Assembly: GCA_028698525.1 (NCBI GenBank)
Contig: JAQVDB010000024.1
Coordinates: 1-32,764 of the forward strand
Length of the DNA stretch: 32,764 nt
DNA from: Clostridia bacterium
GTDB lineage: Bacteria; Bacillota; Clostridia; JAQVDB01
Direction: 5' to 3'
Part shown: piece by piece, positions 18,966-26,763 of the stretch
How the letters are laid out: each line of letters opens with the position of its first letter
Numbering within the stretch: the first letter of the stretch is position 1
The notes under the pieces: generated by a model
The model's input: only the letters and a program-made list of their open reading frames with translations
Told to the model about the DNA's origin: nothing
Databases searched by the model: none
Translations under genes and position numbers: made by a program

Positions 18966-18991
18966 TTCACAACATCTATTAATTTTTAAAC

Positions 18992-19020
18992 ATTGTACCA
19001 ATATAACATATATTTGTCAA
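18992..19020 (-). promoter_or_regulatory. sigma-A type promoter of the ilv-leu operon
   Basis: A consensus -35 TTGACA (19015-19020) and -10 TACAAT (18992-18997) are separated by exactly 17 bases. Transcription should start near 18985, giving a leader of about 530 bases before ilvB. The -35 begins 18 bases after the DUF951 stop, with no terminator visible between them. Confidence 0.9.
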
Positions 19021-19038
19021 TAGAGAAATTAATATTTT

Positions 19039-19251
19039 TTAAAAATCCTCTGATTGATTGCTTTTTATAATTTTTTTAATGCTTCTTTCAAATTTTCGCC
19101 GAGGCAGCATTACTATCCTTCCACATTTAGTACACTTCAACTTAAAATCCATGCCTACCCTTATGATTTCCCACTGGTCGTTTCCGCAGGGATGCATCTT
19201 TTTGGTTTGTACTATATCTCCCAAGTTATATTTCTTTGGAGTATAACTCAT
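19039..19251 (-). CDS. DUF951 family small Cys-containing protein
   Basis: A 70-residue protein of unknown function, conserved across Firmicutes. It has the family pattern YNLGDIVQTKKMHPCGNDQWEIIRVGMDFKLKC followed by CGRIVMLPRRKFERSIKKI. Cys22, Cys40 and Cys43 (PCG...CTKCG) could bind zinc, and the first half suggests a small beta-barrel of the kind that binds nucleic acid; both are inferences. The ATG at 19251 is preferred because GGAGGGAG lies 10 bases upstream; an ATG at 19269 overlaps that site. It follows the MscS gene by 20 bases and is probably co-transcribed with it. Confidence 0.85.
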   Translation of the reverse strand: MSYTPKKYNLGDIVQTKKMHPCGNDQWEIIRVGMDFKLKCTKCGRIVMLPRRKFERSIKKIIKSNQSEDF

Positions 19252-19271
19252 TATACGCACTCCCTCCATTT

Positions 19272-20141
19272 TTATTCCTCTTCATTGATATTATATATAA
19301 CCCTTCTGGGGTATGGTATTTTTATGCCCCTCTTGTCAAATTCCTCTTTTATCTTCTGTTTCATATATCTCTCAACTGCCCATTGTTGCATGCTTTTAAC
19401 CTTTGCGGCGGACCTTATGATAACATTGTAATCCCCAAGGTCCTGAACACCTAGCACCATCGGTTTCTCTATAATTTCATCTCTCTCTTGAAATATCCTT
19501 TCAAACAGATCATTCAATACTGCAATTGCATCTTGTATATTTTCTTCGTATGATATGCTCACGTCAACAACAGCCATATAGTCCCCTCTTGTAGAATTAA
19601 TAACCTGTTTTATTTCACCGTTTGGAATTATATATAAATCTCCCTTATAATTCCTTATCCTAGTTATTCTTAAGCCTATATTTTCTACAGTACCCGTAGC
19701 ATCCCCGATGGTCACAAAATCTCCCACTGAAAATTGATCCTCCAATAATATGAAAAAACCATTTATAACATCTTTCACAAGGTTTTGAGCTCCAAATCCG
19801 ACAGCAAGACCCCCAATACCCGCAGTAGCAAGTACCGCCTTGGTATCTACAATATTCAAGGTATCAAGTATGCTTAAAATACCTATGAAATATAATAAAT
19901 ACATCAGTATACTCTTTAATATACTACTTAAAGTGTCTAGTTTCCTGTCATCTATAGTAATTTTTAATTTTTTCTGCCTTTTTATAGACTTGTCTATTAA
20001 ATAATTCCCAAACTTCCTCAGTATATAAACCAATAATATTATTATAACTACCTTAAAAATCGCCGATCCCGCTTTAACCCAAAATCCTCCCTCTATAGTC
20101 TTATACCATTCGGTTACACCCTGTACAAACCTACTCCACAT
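19272..20141 (-). CDS. small-conductance mechanosensitive channel (MscS family)
   Basis: A 289-residue membrane channel that opens under membrane tension to release solutes during osmotic downshift. Segments are at about 25-43, 72-93 and the pore-lining TM3 at 102-134 (AVLATAGIGGLAVGFGAQNLVKDVINGFFILLED). The cytoplasmic beta domain starts with DQFSVGDFVTIGDATGTVENIGLRITRIRNYKGDLYIIPNGEI, the MscS signature. The C-terminal part ends in the FDKRGIKIPYPRRV motif typical of the family. A good promoter lies directly upstream (20176-20204) and GGAGGGAAGG precedes the ATG. Only three transmembrane helices fit, so it is the MscS rather than the MscK type. Confidence 0.94.
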   Translation of the reverse strand: MWSRFVQGVTEWYKTIEGGFWVKAGSAIFKVVIIILLVYILRKFGNYLIDKSIKRQKKLKITIDDRKLDTLSSILKSILMYLLYFIGILSILDTLNIVDTKAVLATAGIGGLAVGFGAQNLVKDVINGFFILLEDQFSVGDFVTIGDATGTVENIGLRITRIRNYKGDLYIIPNGEIKQVINSTRGDYMAVVDVSISYEENIQDAIAVLNDLFERIFQERDEIIEKPMVLGVQDLGDYNVIIRSAAKVKSMQQWAVERYMKQKIKEEFDKRGIKIPYPRRVIYNINEEE

Positions 20142-20175
20142 CTGCTACCTTCCCTCCACTCTAATAGATATAAAT

Positions 20176-20204
20176 AATATACCATTTTTACATATTAGGT
20201 ACAA
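20176..20204 (-). promoter_or_regulatory. promoter of the mscS-like/DUF951 pair
   Basis: On the minus strand TTGTAC (20199-20204) and TATATT (20176-20181) are separated by 17 bases. It lies immediately after the stop codon of the MocR-like gene and 35 bases before the channel start. Confidence 0.75.
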
Positions 20205-21617
20205 CTATAGTTCCCATGCATCGCTCAAGGTCTCAATAGCATCAGAAATATCCTCTATAGGTATCCCCCCGTAGGCAAGTAAAATCAACGGCTTGCCCGT
20301 CTGTTGAGGTTTTATCATGTAATTCGATATAGGCGTTACCTTTACCCCTCTTTTTTCCGCTTGTGCTGCTAGTTGATCAGAATTTTTAGATGATTTAACC
20401 TCCAATAATAAGTGAAGTCCAGTGCGTTCCCCTATTATATTCACATTGTCACCCATTATTGTTTTTATAGCTTGAATCAAGATCTGATTCTTTTTGGCAT
20501 ATATTTTTCTAAGCCTGCGTATATGCTTTTCTAGCATTCCGTCTTCCATAAACAAAGCAAGAGCAAGTTGTTCCAGTTTGGATGAGCTCTGATTGTATTT
20601 TTCCTTGGATCTCATATATATCTCCAACATATCCTCTGGTAAAATCATATAGCTTATCCTTATTGATGGCAACATTATTTTGGAAAAAGAACCCATATAT
20701 ATAACATCTTTGCCTTTATTCATTCCCTGAAGCGAAGGGATAGGCCTCCCGTAATACATAAGTTCACTATCATAATCATCCTCTATTATCAATGCCTCTC
20801 TATCATAAGCCCATTTTAGAAGCTGAACACGCTTGTTAACAGGCATAATAGACCCTGTAGGAAACTGATGGGCAGGACTTACATATATCAGGTCTGCATC
20901 TAACTCGGAAAGCACTTTTGTTTCTATTCCGTCATTCTCCAACGGTATAGGTATGATATCAAAACCACCATCTTTAAAAATATATCTAGCCTTATTAAAA
21001 CTTGGGTCCTCAAAGGCTACTTTGCTATAGAAAGGCTTTACCAGCCCACACAACATATTGAGCAGACTCTGCACTCCGGCACCAATCACAATTTGTTCAG
21101 GAAAACACACTGCCCCTCTGAACTGAAGAACATATTTATTTATTTGCTTTCTCAACTCATATTCCCCTTGATATGATCCATACGTCAACAGACGTTTATC
21201 ATAAAAAGAAAGCGCTCTGTTGATATATCTTTTCCATAATTTGAAATCAAAGCTAGAGCTGTCCACATGTTCATCTACAAAATCATATCGTATATGACTA
21301 TCCAATTCATCTTCATCTGTTATAATTTTAGATATAGTATTTCTTTTATCATAATCCAACATATCATTATCTATTTTACTTACAAAATAACCCACATTAG
21401 GTTTACTAGTAATATAACCCTCTACCGATAACTGATGATATGTGGCTTCCACAGTAGTCCTGCTTATTTTCAAAAAACTAGATAACTTCCTGATAGAGGG
21501 CAATTTTGTTTCAGGCTCAATATGTCCTGAAATAATCTCCTGTTTTATATACCTGTATAATTGAACATATATAGGCACATGGGAATTACTATCTATATTT
21601 GGCATAAGCTCGATCAC
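20205..21617 (-). CDS. MocR/PdxR-type regulator (GntR HTH fused to aminotransferase domain)
   Basis: A 470-residue fusion. Residues 13-79 are a GntR-type winged helix (HVPIYVQLYRYIKQEIISG...LPSIRKLSSFLKISRTTVEATYHQL). Residues 110-470 are a fold-type I aminotransferase domain with SPAHQFPTGSIMP, EDDYDSELMY and the PLP-binding Lys313 in MGSFSKIMLPSIR. In this family PLP or its adducts act as effector; PdxR members control vitamin B6 synthesis or uptake, others control GABA or taurine genes. The gene is divergent from an ECF S component with a 15-bp tandem repeat between, which favours a B6 role. The start is GTG at 21617 with GAGGTG 8 bases upstream; an ATG at codon 5 is an alternative. Confidence 0.92.
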   Translation of the reverse strand: MIELMPNIDSNSHVPIYVQLYRYIKQEIISGHIEPETKLPSIRKLSSFLKISRTTVEATYHQLSVEGYITSKPNVGYFVSKIDNDMLDYDKRNTISKIITDEDELDSHIRYDFVDEHVDSSSFDFKLWKRYINRALSFYDKRLLTYGSYQGEYELRKQINKYVLQFRGAVCFPEQIVIGAGVQSLLNMLCGLVKPFYSKVAFEDPSFNKARYIFKDGGFDIIPIPLENDGIETKVLSELDADLIYVSPAHQFPTGSIMPVNKRVQLLKWAYDREALIIEDDYDSELMYYGRPIPSLQGMNKGKDVIYMGSFSKIMLPSIRISYMILPEDMLEIYMRSKEKYNQSSSKLEQLALALFMEDGMLEKHIRRLRKIYAKKNQILIQAIKTIMGDNVNIIGERTGLHLLLEVKSSKNSDQLAAQAEKRGVKVTPISNYMIKPQQTGKPLILLAYGGIPIEDISDAIETLSDAWEL

Positions 21618-21648
21618 AGCTATTTCACCTCACTGTCCCCTTCAAAAT

Positions 21649-21678
21649 TATCAAAACTGTCACTATCAATATGGTCAC
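21649..21678. promoter_or_regulatory. tandem 15-bp direct repeat, probable MocR-type operator
   Basis: TATCAAAACTGTCAC (21649-21663) is followed without a gap by TATCAATATGGTCAC (21664-21678), identical at 12 of 15 positions. Direct rather than inverted repeats are typical of MocR/PdxR binding sites. It lies in the divergent gap, just before an AT-rich stretch with TATTAT/TATATT (-10-like) and no good -35 toward the transporter, which suggests activation. Confidence 0.8.
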
Positions 21679-21760
21679 ACTTTTATTATATTATAAATTA
21701 GACCAACAAGTAAAATATTATCTATATATATTAAAACTTTTGAAAGGGGTTAAAGATAAA

Positions 21761-22522
21761 ATGAATGAATATAATTCAAAAAAACTAACCTTGAGCGGCC
21801 TGATGATAGCACTAGTATTTGTAGCTACTTTTAGTATACGCATCCCGGTTCCTTTTACACAAGGATATATACATGGAGGGGATAGCATGATTTTTGTATC
21901 GGCTATTCTTCTCGGTTGGAAATATGGAGCAGTAGCTGGAAGTTTAGGCTCTGCTATGGCTGACCTGGCAGGAGGTTATGCTGTATGGGCTCTTCCTACC
22001 TTGATAATCAAAGGAATAATGGGGGGAATAGCCGGATATCTGGCAAGAGGTAAAAAGAAAAATACTGTAACTGCAGCAACGATTGTTGCAGGTTTATGGT
22101 TTGTGTTCAGCTATGCCTTAAGAACAGTGATAAATAAAACTATTGCATCCAATCCTTCCGTACTGGTAGGTAAAGTAGATGGGGCTAACAGTGTAGAACA
22201 ATTGATAGATATGAGCCAAAAATTACAATCCCAGCTGCTTTGGATATCCATACTGATACCTATATTTATCATAATTCTCTCTATATTTCTACATAAAATT
22301 GACAAACAGCTTTTTTCGGCCAGCAAACTCCTAGGCATGACAGTATCCGGATTATGGATGGTATTCGCATACTATATGGCATCAGGTATATTGTTTGGTA
22401 ACTTCATAGTATCAATATTCAGCATCCCTTGGAATATAATCCAGTTTGTTTCAGGAGCTATAATAGGATATGTGATACTATTTGCACTGAGCAAAACCCC
22501 TATAGGTAAATATTTAAATTAA
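21761..22522 (+). CDS. ECF transporter S component, candidate vitamin B6 uptake
   Basis: A 253-residue integral membrane protein. The first helix (LTLSGLMIALVFVATFSIRIPVP) and the block IHGGDSMIFVSAILLGWKYGAVAGSLGSAMADLAGGYAVWALPTLIIKGIMGG are typical of the S components grouped with HmpT/PdxU2. Such proteins bind a vitamin and work with a shared EcfAA'T module not found in this window. S components are usually 170-200 residues; this one has an extra segment at about 125-194, and the helix VAGLWFVFSYALRTVI (109-124) resembles VSGLWMVFAYYMASGI (195-210). The ATG at 21761 is preferred over an upstream in-frame ATG because GAAAGGGG precedes it. Substrate inferred only from the neighbouring regulator. 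Confidence 0.85.
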   Translation: MNEYNSKKLTLSGLMIALVFVATFSIRIPVPFTQGYIHGGDSMIFVSAILLGWKYGAVAGSLGSAMADLAGGYAVWALPTLIIKGIMGGIAGYLARGKKKNTVTAATIVAGLWFVFSYALRTVINKTIASNPSVLVGKVDGANSVEQLIDMSQKLQSQLLWISILIPIFIIILSIFLHKIDKQLFSASKLLGMTVSGLWMVFAYYMASGILFGNFIVSIFSIPWNIIQFVSGAIIGYVILFALSKTPIGKYLN

Positions 22523-22525
22523 AAC

Positions 22526-22558
22526 AAAGCCCGACCGTGATATTTACGTTCGGGCTTT
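22526..22558. terminator. bidirectional terminator between convergent genes
   Basis: AAAGCCCGA and TCGGGCTTT form a 9-bp stem, with an inner CGT/ACG pairing. It lies just past the S-component stop. On the minus strand TTTGTTTTAATTT follows, so it also ends the URO-D-like gene's transcript. Confidence 0.88.
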
Positions 22559-22581
22559 ATAACTTTATAATATATAAATTA

Positions 22582-23583
22582 TCACAATTCATGTCTTGAA
22601 TCAACAAAAGCTTTGAAATTTATAGGAGGTGTGTTTTTAGGAATTTCACAACCTGCACTTAAAATATAACCTGTTCCCCCTATTCTTATACAGTTTTTTG
22701 CAAGTCCTTTAATTTCCTCTACATGCCCGTTTAATATTGCTACTGGGTCCACATTTCCCTTGATACAAATTTTGTTCTGTCTGGATAATTCCTTTGCAAA
22801 TTTTAAATCTACTTTAGAATCTATATTCAATATATCTATACCCAAATCCATGAGCTCTCTAAAGAAGTGCTGTGAGTCCCCACAAATATGGTATTTAACA
22901 ATCGCCCCAGCATCTTTTATTTGCTTTACCAGTCTTTTTGCGTATGGCAAAGCAAACTTTCTATACATATCCGAAGACACTAAGGTAGCAACAGCATCGC
23001 CTATCCCTATAATATCTGCACCTGCTTTTACCTGTGCCTTCCCAAATCTTATTCCCATCTCACAGGCAAACTCTAAAAGCTGCTCTACAAATTTCTCATC
23101 GTCATACATATCTATCATAAAATCATTTAAACCTCTCAAAATAGATGCGCTTTGAAAAGGTGCCTCTACCCAACCTTGGACAGGAATCTGGCCACCTACC
23201 TTTCTTTTAAATTCTCTCACAGCATTTATCTTATCTGTCATCCTTTCAGCATTGAGAGGGTCCGGTATATCTGCATTCAGAAAATCTCTTTTATTCCTAA
23301 ATGCAGCCTTTTTTTCAATAGGCAGGTCGTCTTCAGGATACTCAATAACTGCTCCACAGTCATGTGCCTCTCTATATGCATCTGAATCAGCTGTTACAAT
23401 GTCATATCCGAACTGTTCAACACAATCCAGCTGGGCCTTTACTAACTTTGTATAATCAGTGCAATAGGAATAATATGAAACTCCGCTTGTCTTGGCTGCA
23501 AAGGCCAATACAAAAGGACATACAGGTATTACATCTACATCTTTAAATTTAACGGCATTCATAACTCTCTCGTATGAATTCAT
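22582..23583 (-). CDS. URO-D/MtaA-like family protein (copy 2, His-x-Cys...Cys site)
   Basis: A 333-residue member of the uroporphyrinogen decarboxylase superfamily, closer to corrinoid methyltransferases than copy 1. It keeps the full zinc-thiolate set of MtaA-type enzymes: His232 and Cys234 in YHICGDSQHF, and Cys312 in LSAGCEIPKNTPP. NSYERVMNAVKFKDVDVIPVCP and GIGDAVATLVSSDMYRKFALPYAKRLV also fit. The family transfers methyl groups between cobalamin or corrinoid proteins and thiols such as coenzyme M; no corrinoid protein or activator gene lies nearby. The ATG at 23583 is chosen for the AGAGGGGG site before it; it overlaps the end of the ROK kinase gene by 35 bases. As the last gene of a sugar importer operon, its job is probably tied to that sugar, but the substrate is unknown. 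Confidence 0.85.
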   Translation of the reverse strand: MNSYERVMNAVKFKDVDVIPVCPFVLAFAAKTSGVSYYSYCTDYTKLVKAQLDCVEQFGYDIVTADSDAYREAHDCGAVIEYPEDDLPIEKKAAFRNKRDFLNADIPDPLNAERMTDKINAVREFKRKVGGQIPVQGWVEAPFQSASILRGLNDFMIDMYDDEKFVEQLLEFACEMGIRFGKAQVKAGADIIGIGDAVATLVSSDMYRKFALPYAKRLVKQIKDAGAIVKYHICGDSQHFFRELMDLGIDILNIDSKVDLKFAKELSRQNKICIKGNVDPVAILNGHVEEIKGLAKNCIRIGGTGYILSAGCEIPKNTPPINFKAFVDSRHEL

Positions 23584-24547
23584 TTTTTTCCCCCTCTTCT
23601 TTATTCTTTGAATAGCCATCAATTGCTAGCTTCAATGCACCTAAAAGACCTGACATATCCCCCATCTCTGCTTTAACCATTCTGGGTGGAAAAGGAACAG
23701 TCTGATGTATGTACTCATGTACAATTTCCTTTATGATACCAAAATTATCTGCTATACCTCCTCCTAAAATCAGAACTTCAGGATTCAATATGGTAGATAT
23801 GTTGGATAAAACCATGGCTAAATATTTCGCTTTTCTCTTTATAAACTCTATACATAATCTATCTCTTTGCTTATACCCCCAAAAAACAAGTTGGGTATCT
23901 ATCTTATCAATATTTCCTTCAACCTTTTGTATAAGAATAGTATCTTTATCCTCTTGCAGTAATCTTTTAAAATCCCTTCCTATCGCCATACCACTGAACA
24001 TGTTCTCAAAGGGCGGTATCCCTTTTTCCCATCGATCTAAATCATCAATATCAGTCAGCATATAACCTATTTCTCCTGCAGCATTATTATTTCCCAGGTA
24101 AACACGTTCATCTATTATCACCGCTATACTGGACCCTGTCCCTAGATTTACATAAACACCATTTCTGACAGCCTTGCCCGCACCCTTCCAAACCTCGCCT
24201 AAAGCTGCACATTTTACATCATTCATTATAAAAGTAGGTGCATTATACTCATCGCTAAAGTGTTGCTTTATCATATCTACGCCTAGGTTTTTTATGTTAT
24301 CACAAAGATAAACCTTTTGATCATAATATACCCCTGGAATACCCATCCCTATAGCTCTGAATGAATGTTGACTTAAGCCAGTCATCATTTTTTCTATTGT
24401 ACTTATTATATCTTTCTGCAGGTCAACGCTGTCCAATTCAACCCTAGTAGGTGTGGTAATAGATTTTATTGTTACCCCCTGTTGTGTCCCTATCAACACC
24501 CTAGTGTTTGTGCCTCCCAAGTCAACAGCTATGTATAGATCTCCCAT
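23549..24547 (-). CDS. ROK-family sugar kinase lacking the zinc motif
   Basis: A 332-residue ROK-fold kinase, likely phosphorylating the imported sugar with ATP. ATP-site AVDLGGTNTRVLIG is at residues 7-20, the catalytic base is Asp110 in FIMNDVKCAALGE, phosphate-binding NLGTGSS is at 134-140, and NNAAGEIGYM is at 154-163. Typical glucokinases have a CxCGxxGCxE zinc motif and a His after GEIG; here Tyr replaces the His and no such Cys cluster exists. The gene follows the binding protein gene by 125 bases including a hairpin. Glucokinase, allokinase or N-acetylmannosamine kinase are all possible; the sugar cannot be named. Confidence 0.87.
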   Translation of the reverse strand: MGDLYIAVDLGGTNTRVLIGTQQGVTIKSITTPTRVELDSVDLQKDIISTIEKMMTGLSQHSFRAIGMGIPGVYYDQKVYLCDNIKNLGVDMIKQHFSDEYNAPTFIMNDVKCAALGEVWKGAGKAVRNGVYVNLGTGSSIAVIIDERVYLGNNNAAGEIGYMLTDIDDLDRWEKGIPPFENMFSGMAIGRDFKRLLQEDKDTILIQKVEGNIDKIDTQLVFWGYKQRDRLCIEFIKRKAKYLAMVLSNISTILNPEVLILGGGIADNFGIIKEIVHEYIHQTVPFPPRMVKAEMGDMSGLLGALKLAIDGYSKNKEEGEKNEFIRESYECR

Positions 24548-24632
24548 AATATATCACTTCCTGTCTTATCATTTTAAAAGCAACACCAAGTATACACGAA
24601 CCTGATATATGTGTTGATACTGCTCCATAACA

Positions 24633-24659
24633 AAGGGGATAACACAGTGTTATCCCCTT
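24633..24659 (-). terminator. hairpin after the binding protein gene
   Basis: Perfect 13-bp arms (AAGGGGATAACAC and complement) around one central base, 13 bases past the binding protein stop. The minus-strand flank is TTTGTTATGG, without a proper U-run, so it is more likely a stabilising or partial-termination hairpin than a full terminator. Confidence 0.65.
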
Positions 24660-24672
24660 ACCGGAGTTTATT

Positions 24673-25704
24673 TTAATCCCAAGGCTTTTTGGTAGACCTT
24701 ACTTCTTCGTAGTTTTCATGGGTTACAATTTCAACACCTGTATCTACAAATTCTTCTACTTCTTCACCGTTTATCAATTTAAATAGACTTTCAACGCTCT
24801 TGTAGCCCATCTGATAAAAATCCTGTCCAACCGCTACATCCACCATATCCTCATCAAAATACTGGAGCATTGGATAGAATGCATCCATTGTAACTATGAC
24901 CTTTTCTTCTGTTTTCCACCCTTTCAGGTTTCCTAATGATTCTGGAGGTGCAAAGAATGGCCATCCACCTACAAAGAACCAAGCATCAAGTTCATCATCT
25001 GAAGCAGTATACTGCTCTACCTGTTCAACTGCCTTATTCAAGTCATCCTCACAAGCTTGGGTGGTCACTATCTCAAGGTCGCTTCCTTCTATAGCGTCTT
25101 TAAATCCTTCCATACGGGCTTCTAGGTCGAATGCACCTAATATTCCGGTAAGCTGTGCTACCCTTCCTTTTCCGCCTGTCAACTCCACCATCTTTTCTCC
25201 ACAAATTTTACCTGCTTCATAGTTTTGTGTCCCTGCATAAAAGTATCTGCCACTATCCGGAGAGTCAGCATCAAATGTACTAACCTTTATGCCAGCATCT
25301 ATAGCTTGTTTTAAAACATCTGTAAGTGCATCTGGATGGTTACAGCTTATAGCTATCCCATCTACCTTTTTTTCTATCAATCCTTCCACTACTTCCACCT
25401 GGCTAGGTGCATCGGCTTTCACCGGAGCAACCCATTCTAACATTATCCCTAAGTCTTCTGCCGCTGCCTCTGCCCCGTCCTTCGCATCTAGGAAAACTGG
25501 GTTGCCCAGTTGTTGAGGTACAACAGCGATCACTATGTCCTTACTGCCCCCCCCTTCAGATGAGCTATCATCTTTCTGGCTATCATCTGTTTTGTCTTCA
25601 GCTTCAGTGCTGCTTTCCCCTCCATCTACCTGATCATTACCACAAGCAGCAAATGTCAATACAAGCATACAAATCAGCAAAATTGACACTATCTTTTTCA
25701 ACAT
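24673..25704 (-). CDS. sugar ABC transporter substrate-binding lipoprotein, RbsB type
   Basis: A 343-residue lipoprotein with lipobox TFAAC (Cys21) and an Asp/Ser/Gly-rich linker to about residue 55. The mature part is a periplasmic-binding-protein type 4 domain: DIVIAVVPQQLGNPVFLDAKDGAEAAAEDLG, then VEVVEGLIEKKVDGIAIS, STFDADSPDSGRYFYAGTQNYEAGKICGEKM and MVDVAVGQDFYQMGYKSVESL. It captures a sugar outside the membrane for the RbsC/RbsA-type partners encoded upstream. The ribosome site AAGGAGG is 8 bases before the ATG and follows a 22-base perfect palindrome. Ligand unknown; it is not obviously ribose. Confidence 0.92.
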   Translation of the reverse strand: MLKKIVSILLICMLVLTFAACGNDQVDGGESSTEAEDKTDDSQKDDSSSEGGGSKDIVIAVVPQQLGNPVFLDAKDGAEAAAEDLGIMLEWVAPVKADAPSQVEVVEGLIEKKVDGIAISCNHPDALTDVLKQAIDAGIKVSTFDADSPDSGRYFYAGTQNYEAGKICGEKMVELTGGKGRVAQLTGILGAFDLEARMEGFKDAIEGSDLEIVTTQACEDDLNKAVEQVEQYTASDDELDAWFFVGGWPFFAPPESLGNLKGWKTEEKVIVTMDAFYPMLQYFDEDMVDVAVGQDFYQMGYKSVESLFKLINGEEVEEFVDTGVEIVTHENYEEVRSTKKPWD

Positions 25705-25718
25705 GATAAAACCTCCTT

Positions 25719-25740
25719 AATTTTTTGTTAACAAAAAATT
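25719..25740. repeat. 22-bp perfect palindrome before the binding protein gene
   Basis: A fully self-complementary stretch with core TTTTTTGTTAACAAAAAA, ending at the AAGGAGG site of the binding protein gene. It could be an operator or an mRNA hairpin that affects translation or stability. Confidence 0.75.
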
Positions 25741-25759
25741 AACTCTTTCCTCCTTTCCT

Positions 25760-26746
25760 TTAATTGCTTCTATTTTTTCTCAGCTGATCAGCAGATACTG
25801 CAACAATAATCACTGTCCCTATAACTACCTGCTGCCAATATGCTGAGACATTGAGCAACACGAGTGCATTTCTTAAGACTCCCATTATAGCAGCACCGAA
25901 TATAGTACCGGGAACAGATGCAAAACCGCCTGACAAGCTAGCCCCTCCTATTACAGTAGCTGCTACCGCATCCAACTCATATCCTATACCTGCCGTAGGC
26001 TGCCCAAGACCAAGCCTTGATGCAGTAATAATCCCTGCAAAGGCCGCTAGTGCCCCACATATAGAATAAACAAATAATAGCAGACGCTCTACATTTATAC
26101 CGGATAGTCTTGCTGCTTCCATATTGCCTCCAATAGCAAATATACGTCTTCCTGTAACTGTCTTATTGAGAAATATGTGTACAAGTATTGCTACTCCTAT
26201 CATTATTATCACCGGCACAGGGACAGGACCTACATGTCCTTGACCAAGTTTTAAAAAAGCTTTGGGCAAGTTTGTGATAGGATAACCTCGGGTGAATACG
26301 TAGCAAAGACCTCTGGCTATACTCAATGACCCTAGTGTAGCTATAAACGGAGGAAGTTTTATCTTTGTAACCAAAAAACCATTAAATAACCCAAATATAA
26401 TACCAATCAATATACCTAAAAGTACACCACCCAAAATACCTATACCCCACCTGGCCATACCCAAAGTTGCTATTACACCTGCAAAACCAAATATTGAACC
26501 GATTGAAAGGTCTATACCCGCCGTTATGATAACTAGTGATTCTCCTAATGCCAGTATAGCTATATATGAAAAAGCCCTTGATACCGAAAAAAGATTGTCA
26601 AAAGTTAAAAATTTATCAGATGCTAATGTCATACCTATGCACATTATGATCAATATAATCAGAATGTTTAAAGAAGGCGACTTTCTGATCTTATTAAAGA
26701 CATTGTTTGAATTGTTTATCCTTTGTTTCTTTAGTTGTACATCCAT
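25760..26746 (-). CDS. sugar ABC transporter permease, RbsC type (CUT2)
   Basis: A hydrophobic protein of about 328 residues with eight or more transmembrane segments. Family marks include ALGESLVIITAGIDLSIGSIFGFAGVIA (about 70-97), GLFNGFLVTKIKLPPFIATLGSLSIARG, GRRIFAIGGNMEAARLSGINV and the C-terminal LDAVAATVIGGASLSGGFASVPGTIFGAAIMGVLRN. It forms the homodimeric channel of a ribose-type importer. The ATG at 26746 is chosen because GGGGAGG lies 9 bases upstream; an ATG three codons earlier sits directly on that site. It follows the ATPase gene by 17 bases. Confidence 0.94.
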   Translation of the reverse strand: MDVQLKKQRINNSNNVFNKIRKSPSLNILIILIIMCIGMTLASDKFLTFDNLFSVSRAFSYIAILALGESLVIITAGIDLSIGSIFGFAGVIATLGMARWGIGILGGVLLGILIGIIFGLFNGFLVTKIKLPPFIATLGSLSIARGLCYVFTRGYPITNLPKAFLKLGQGHVGPVPVPVIIMIGVAILVHIFLNKTVTGRRIFAIGGNMEAARLSGINVERLLLFVYSICGALAAFAGIITASRLGLGQPTAGIGYELDAVAATVIGGASLSGGFASVPGTIFGAAIMGVLRNALVLLNVSAYWQQVVIGTVIIVAVSADQLRKNRSN

Positions 26747-26763
26747 GATATACATCCTCCCCT

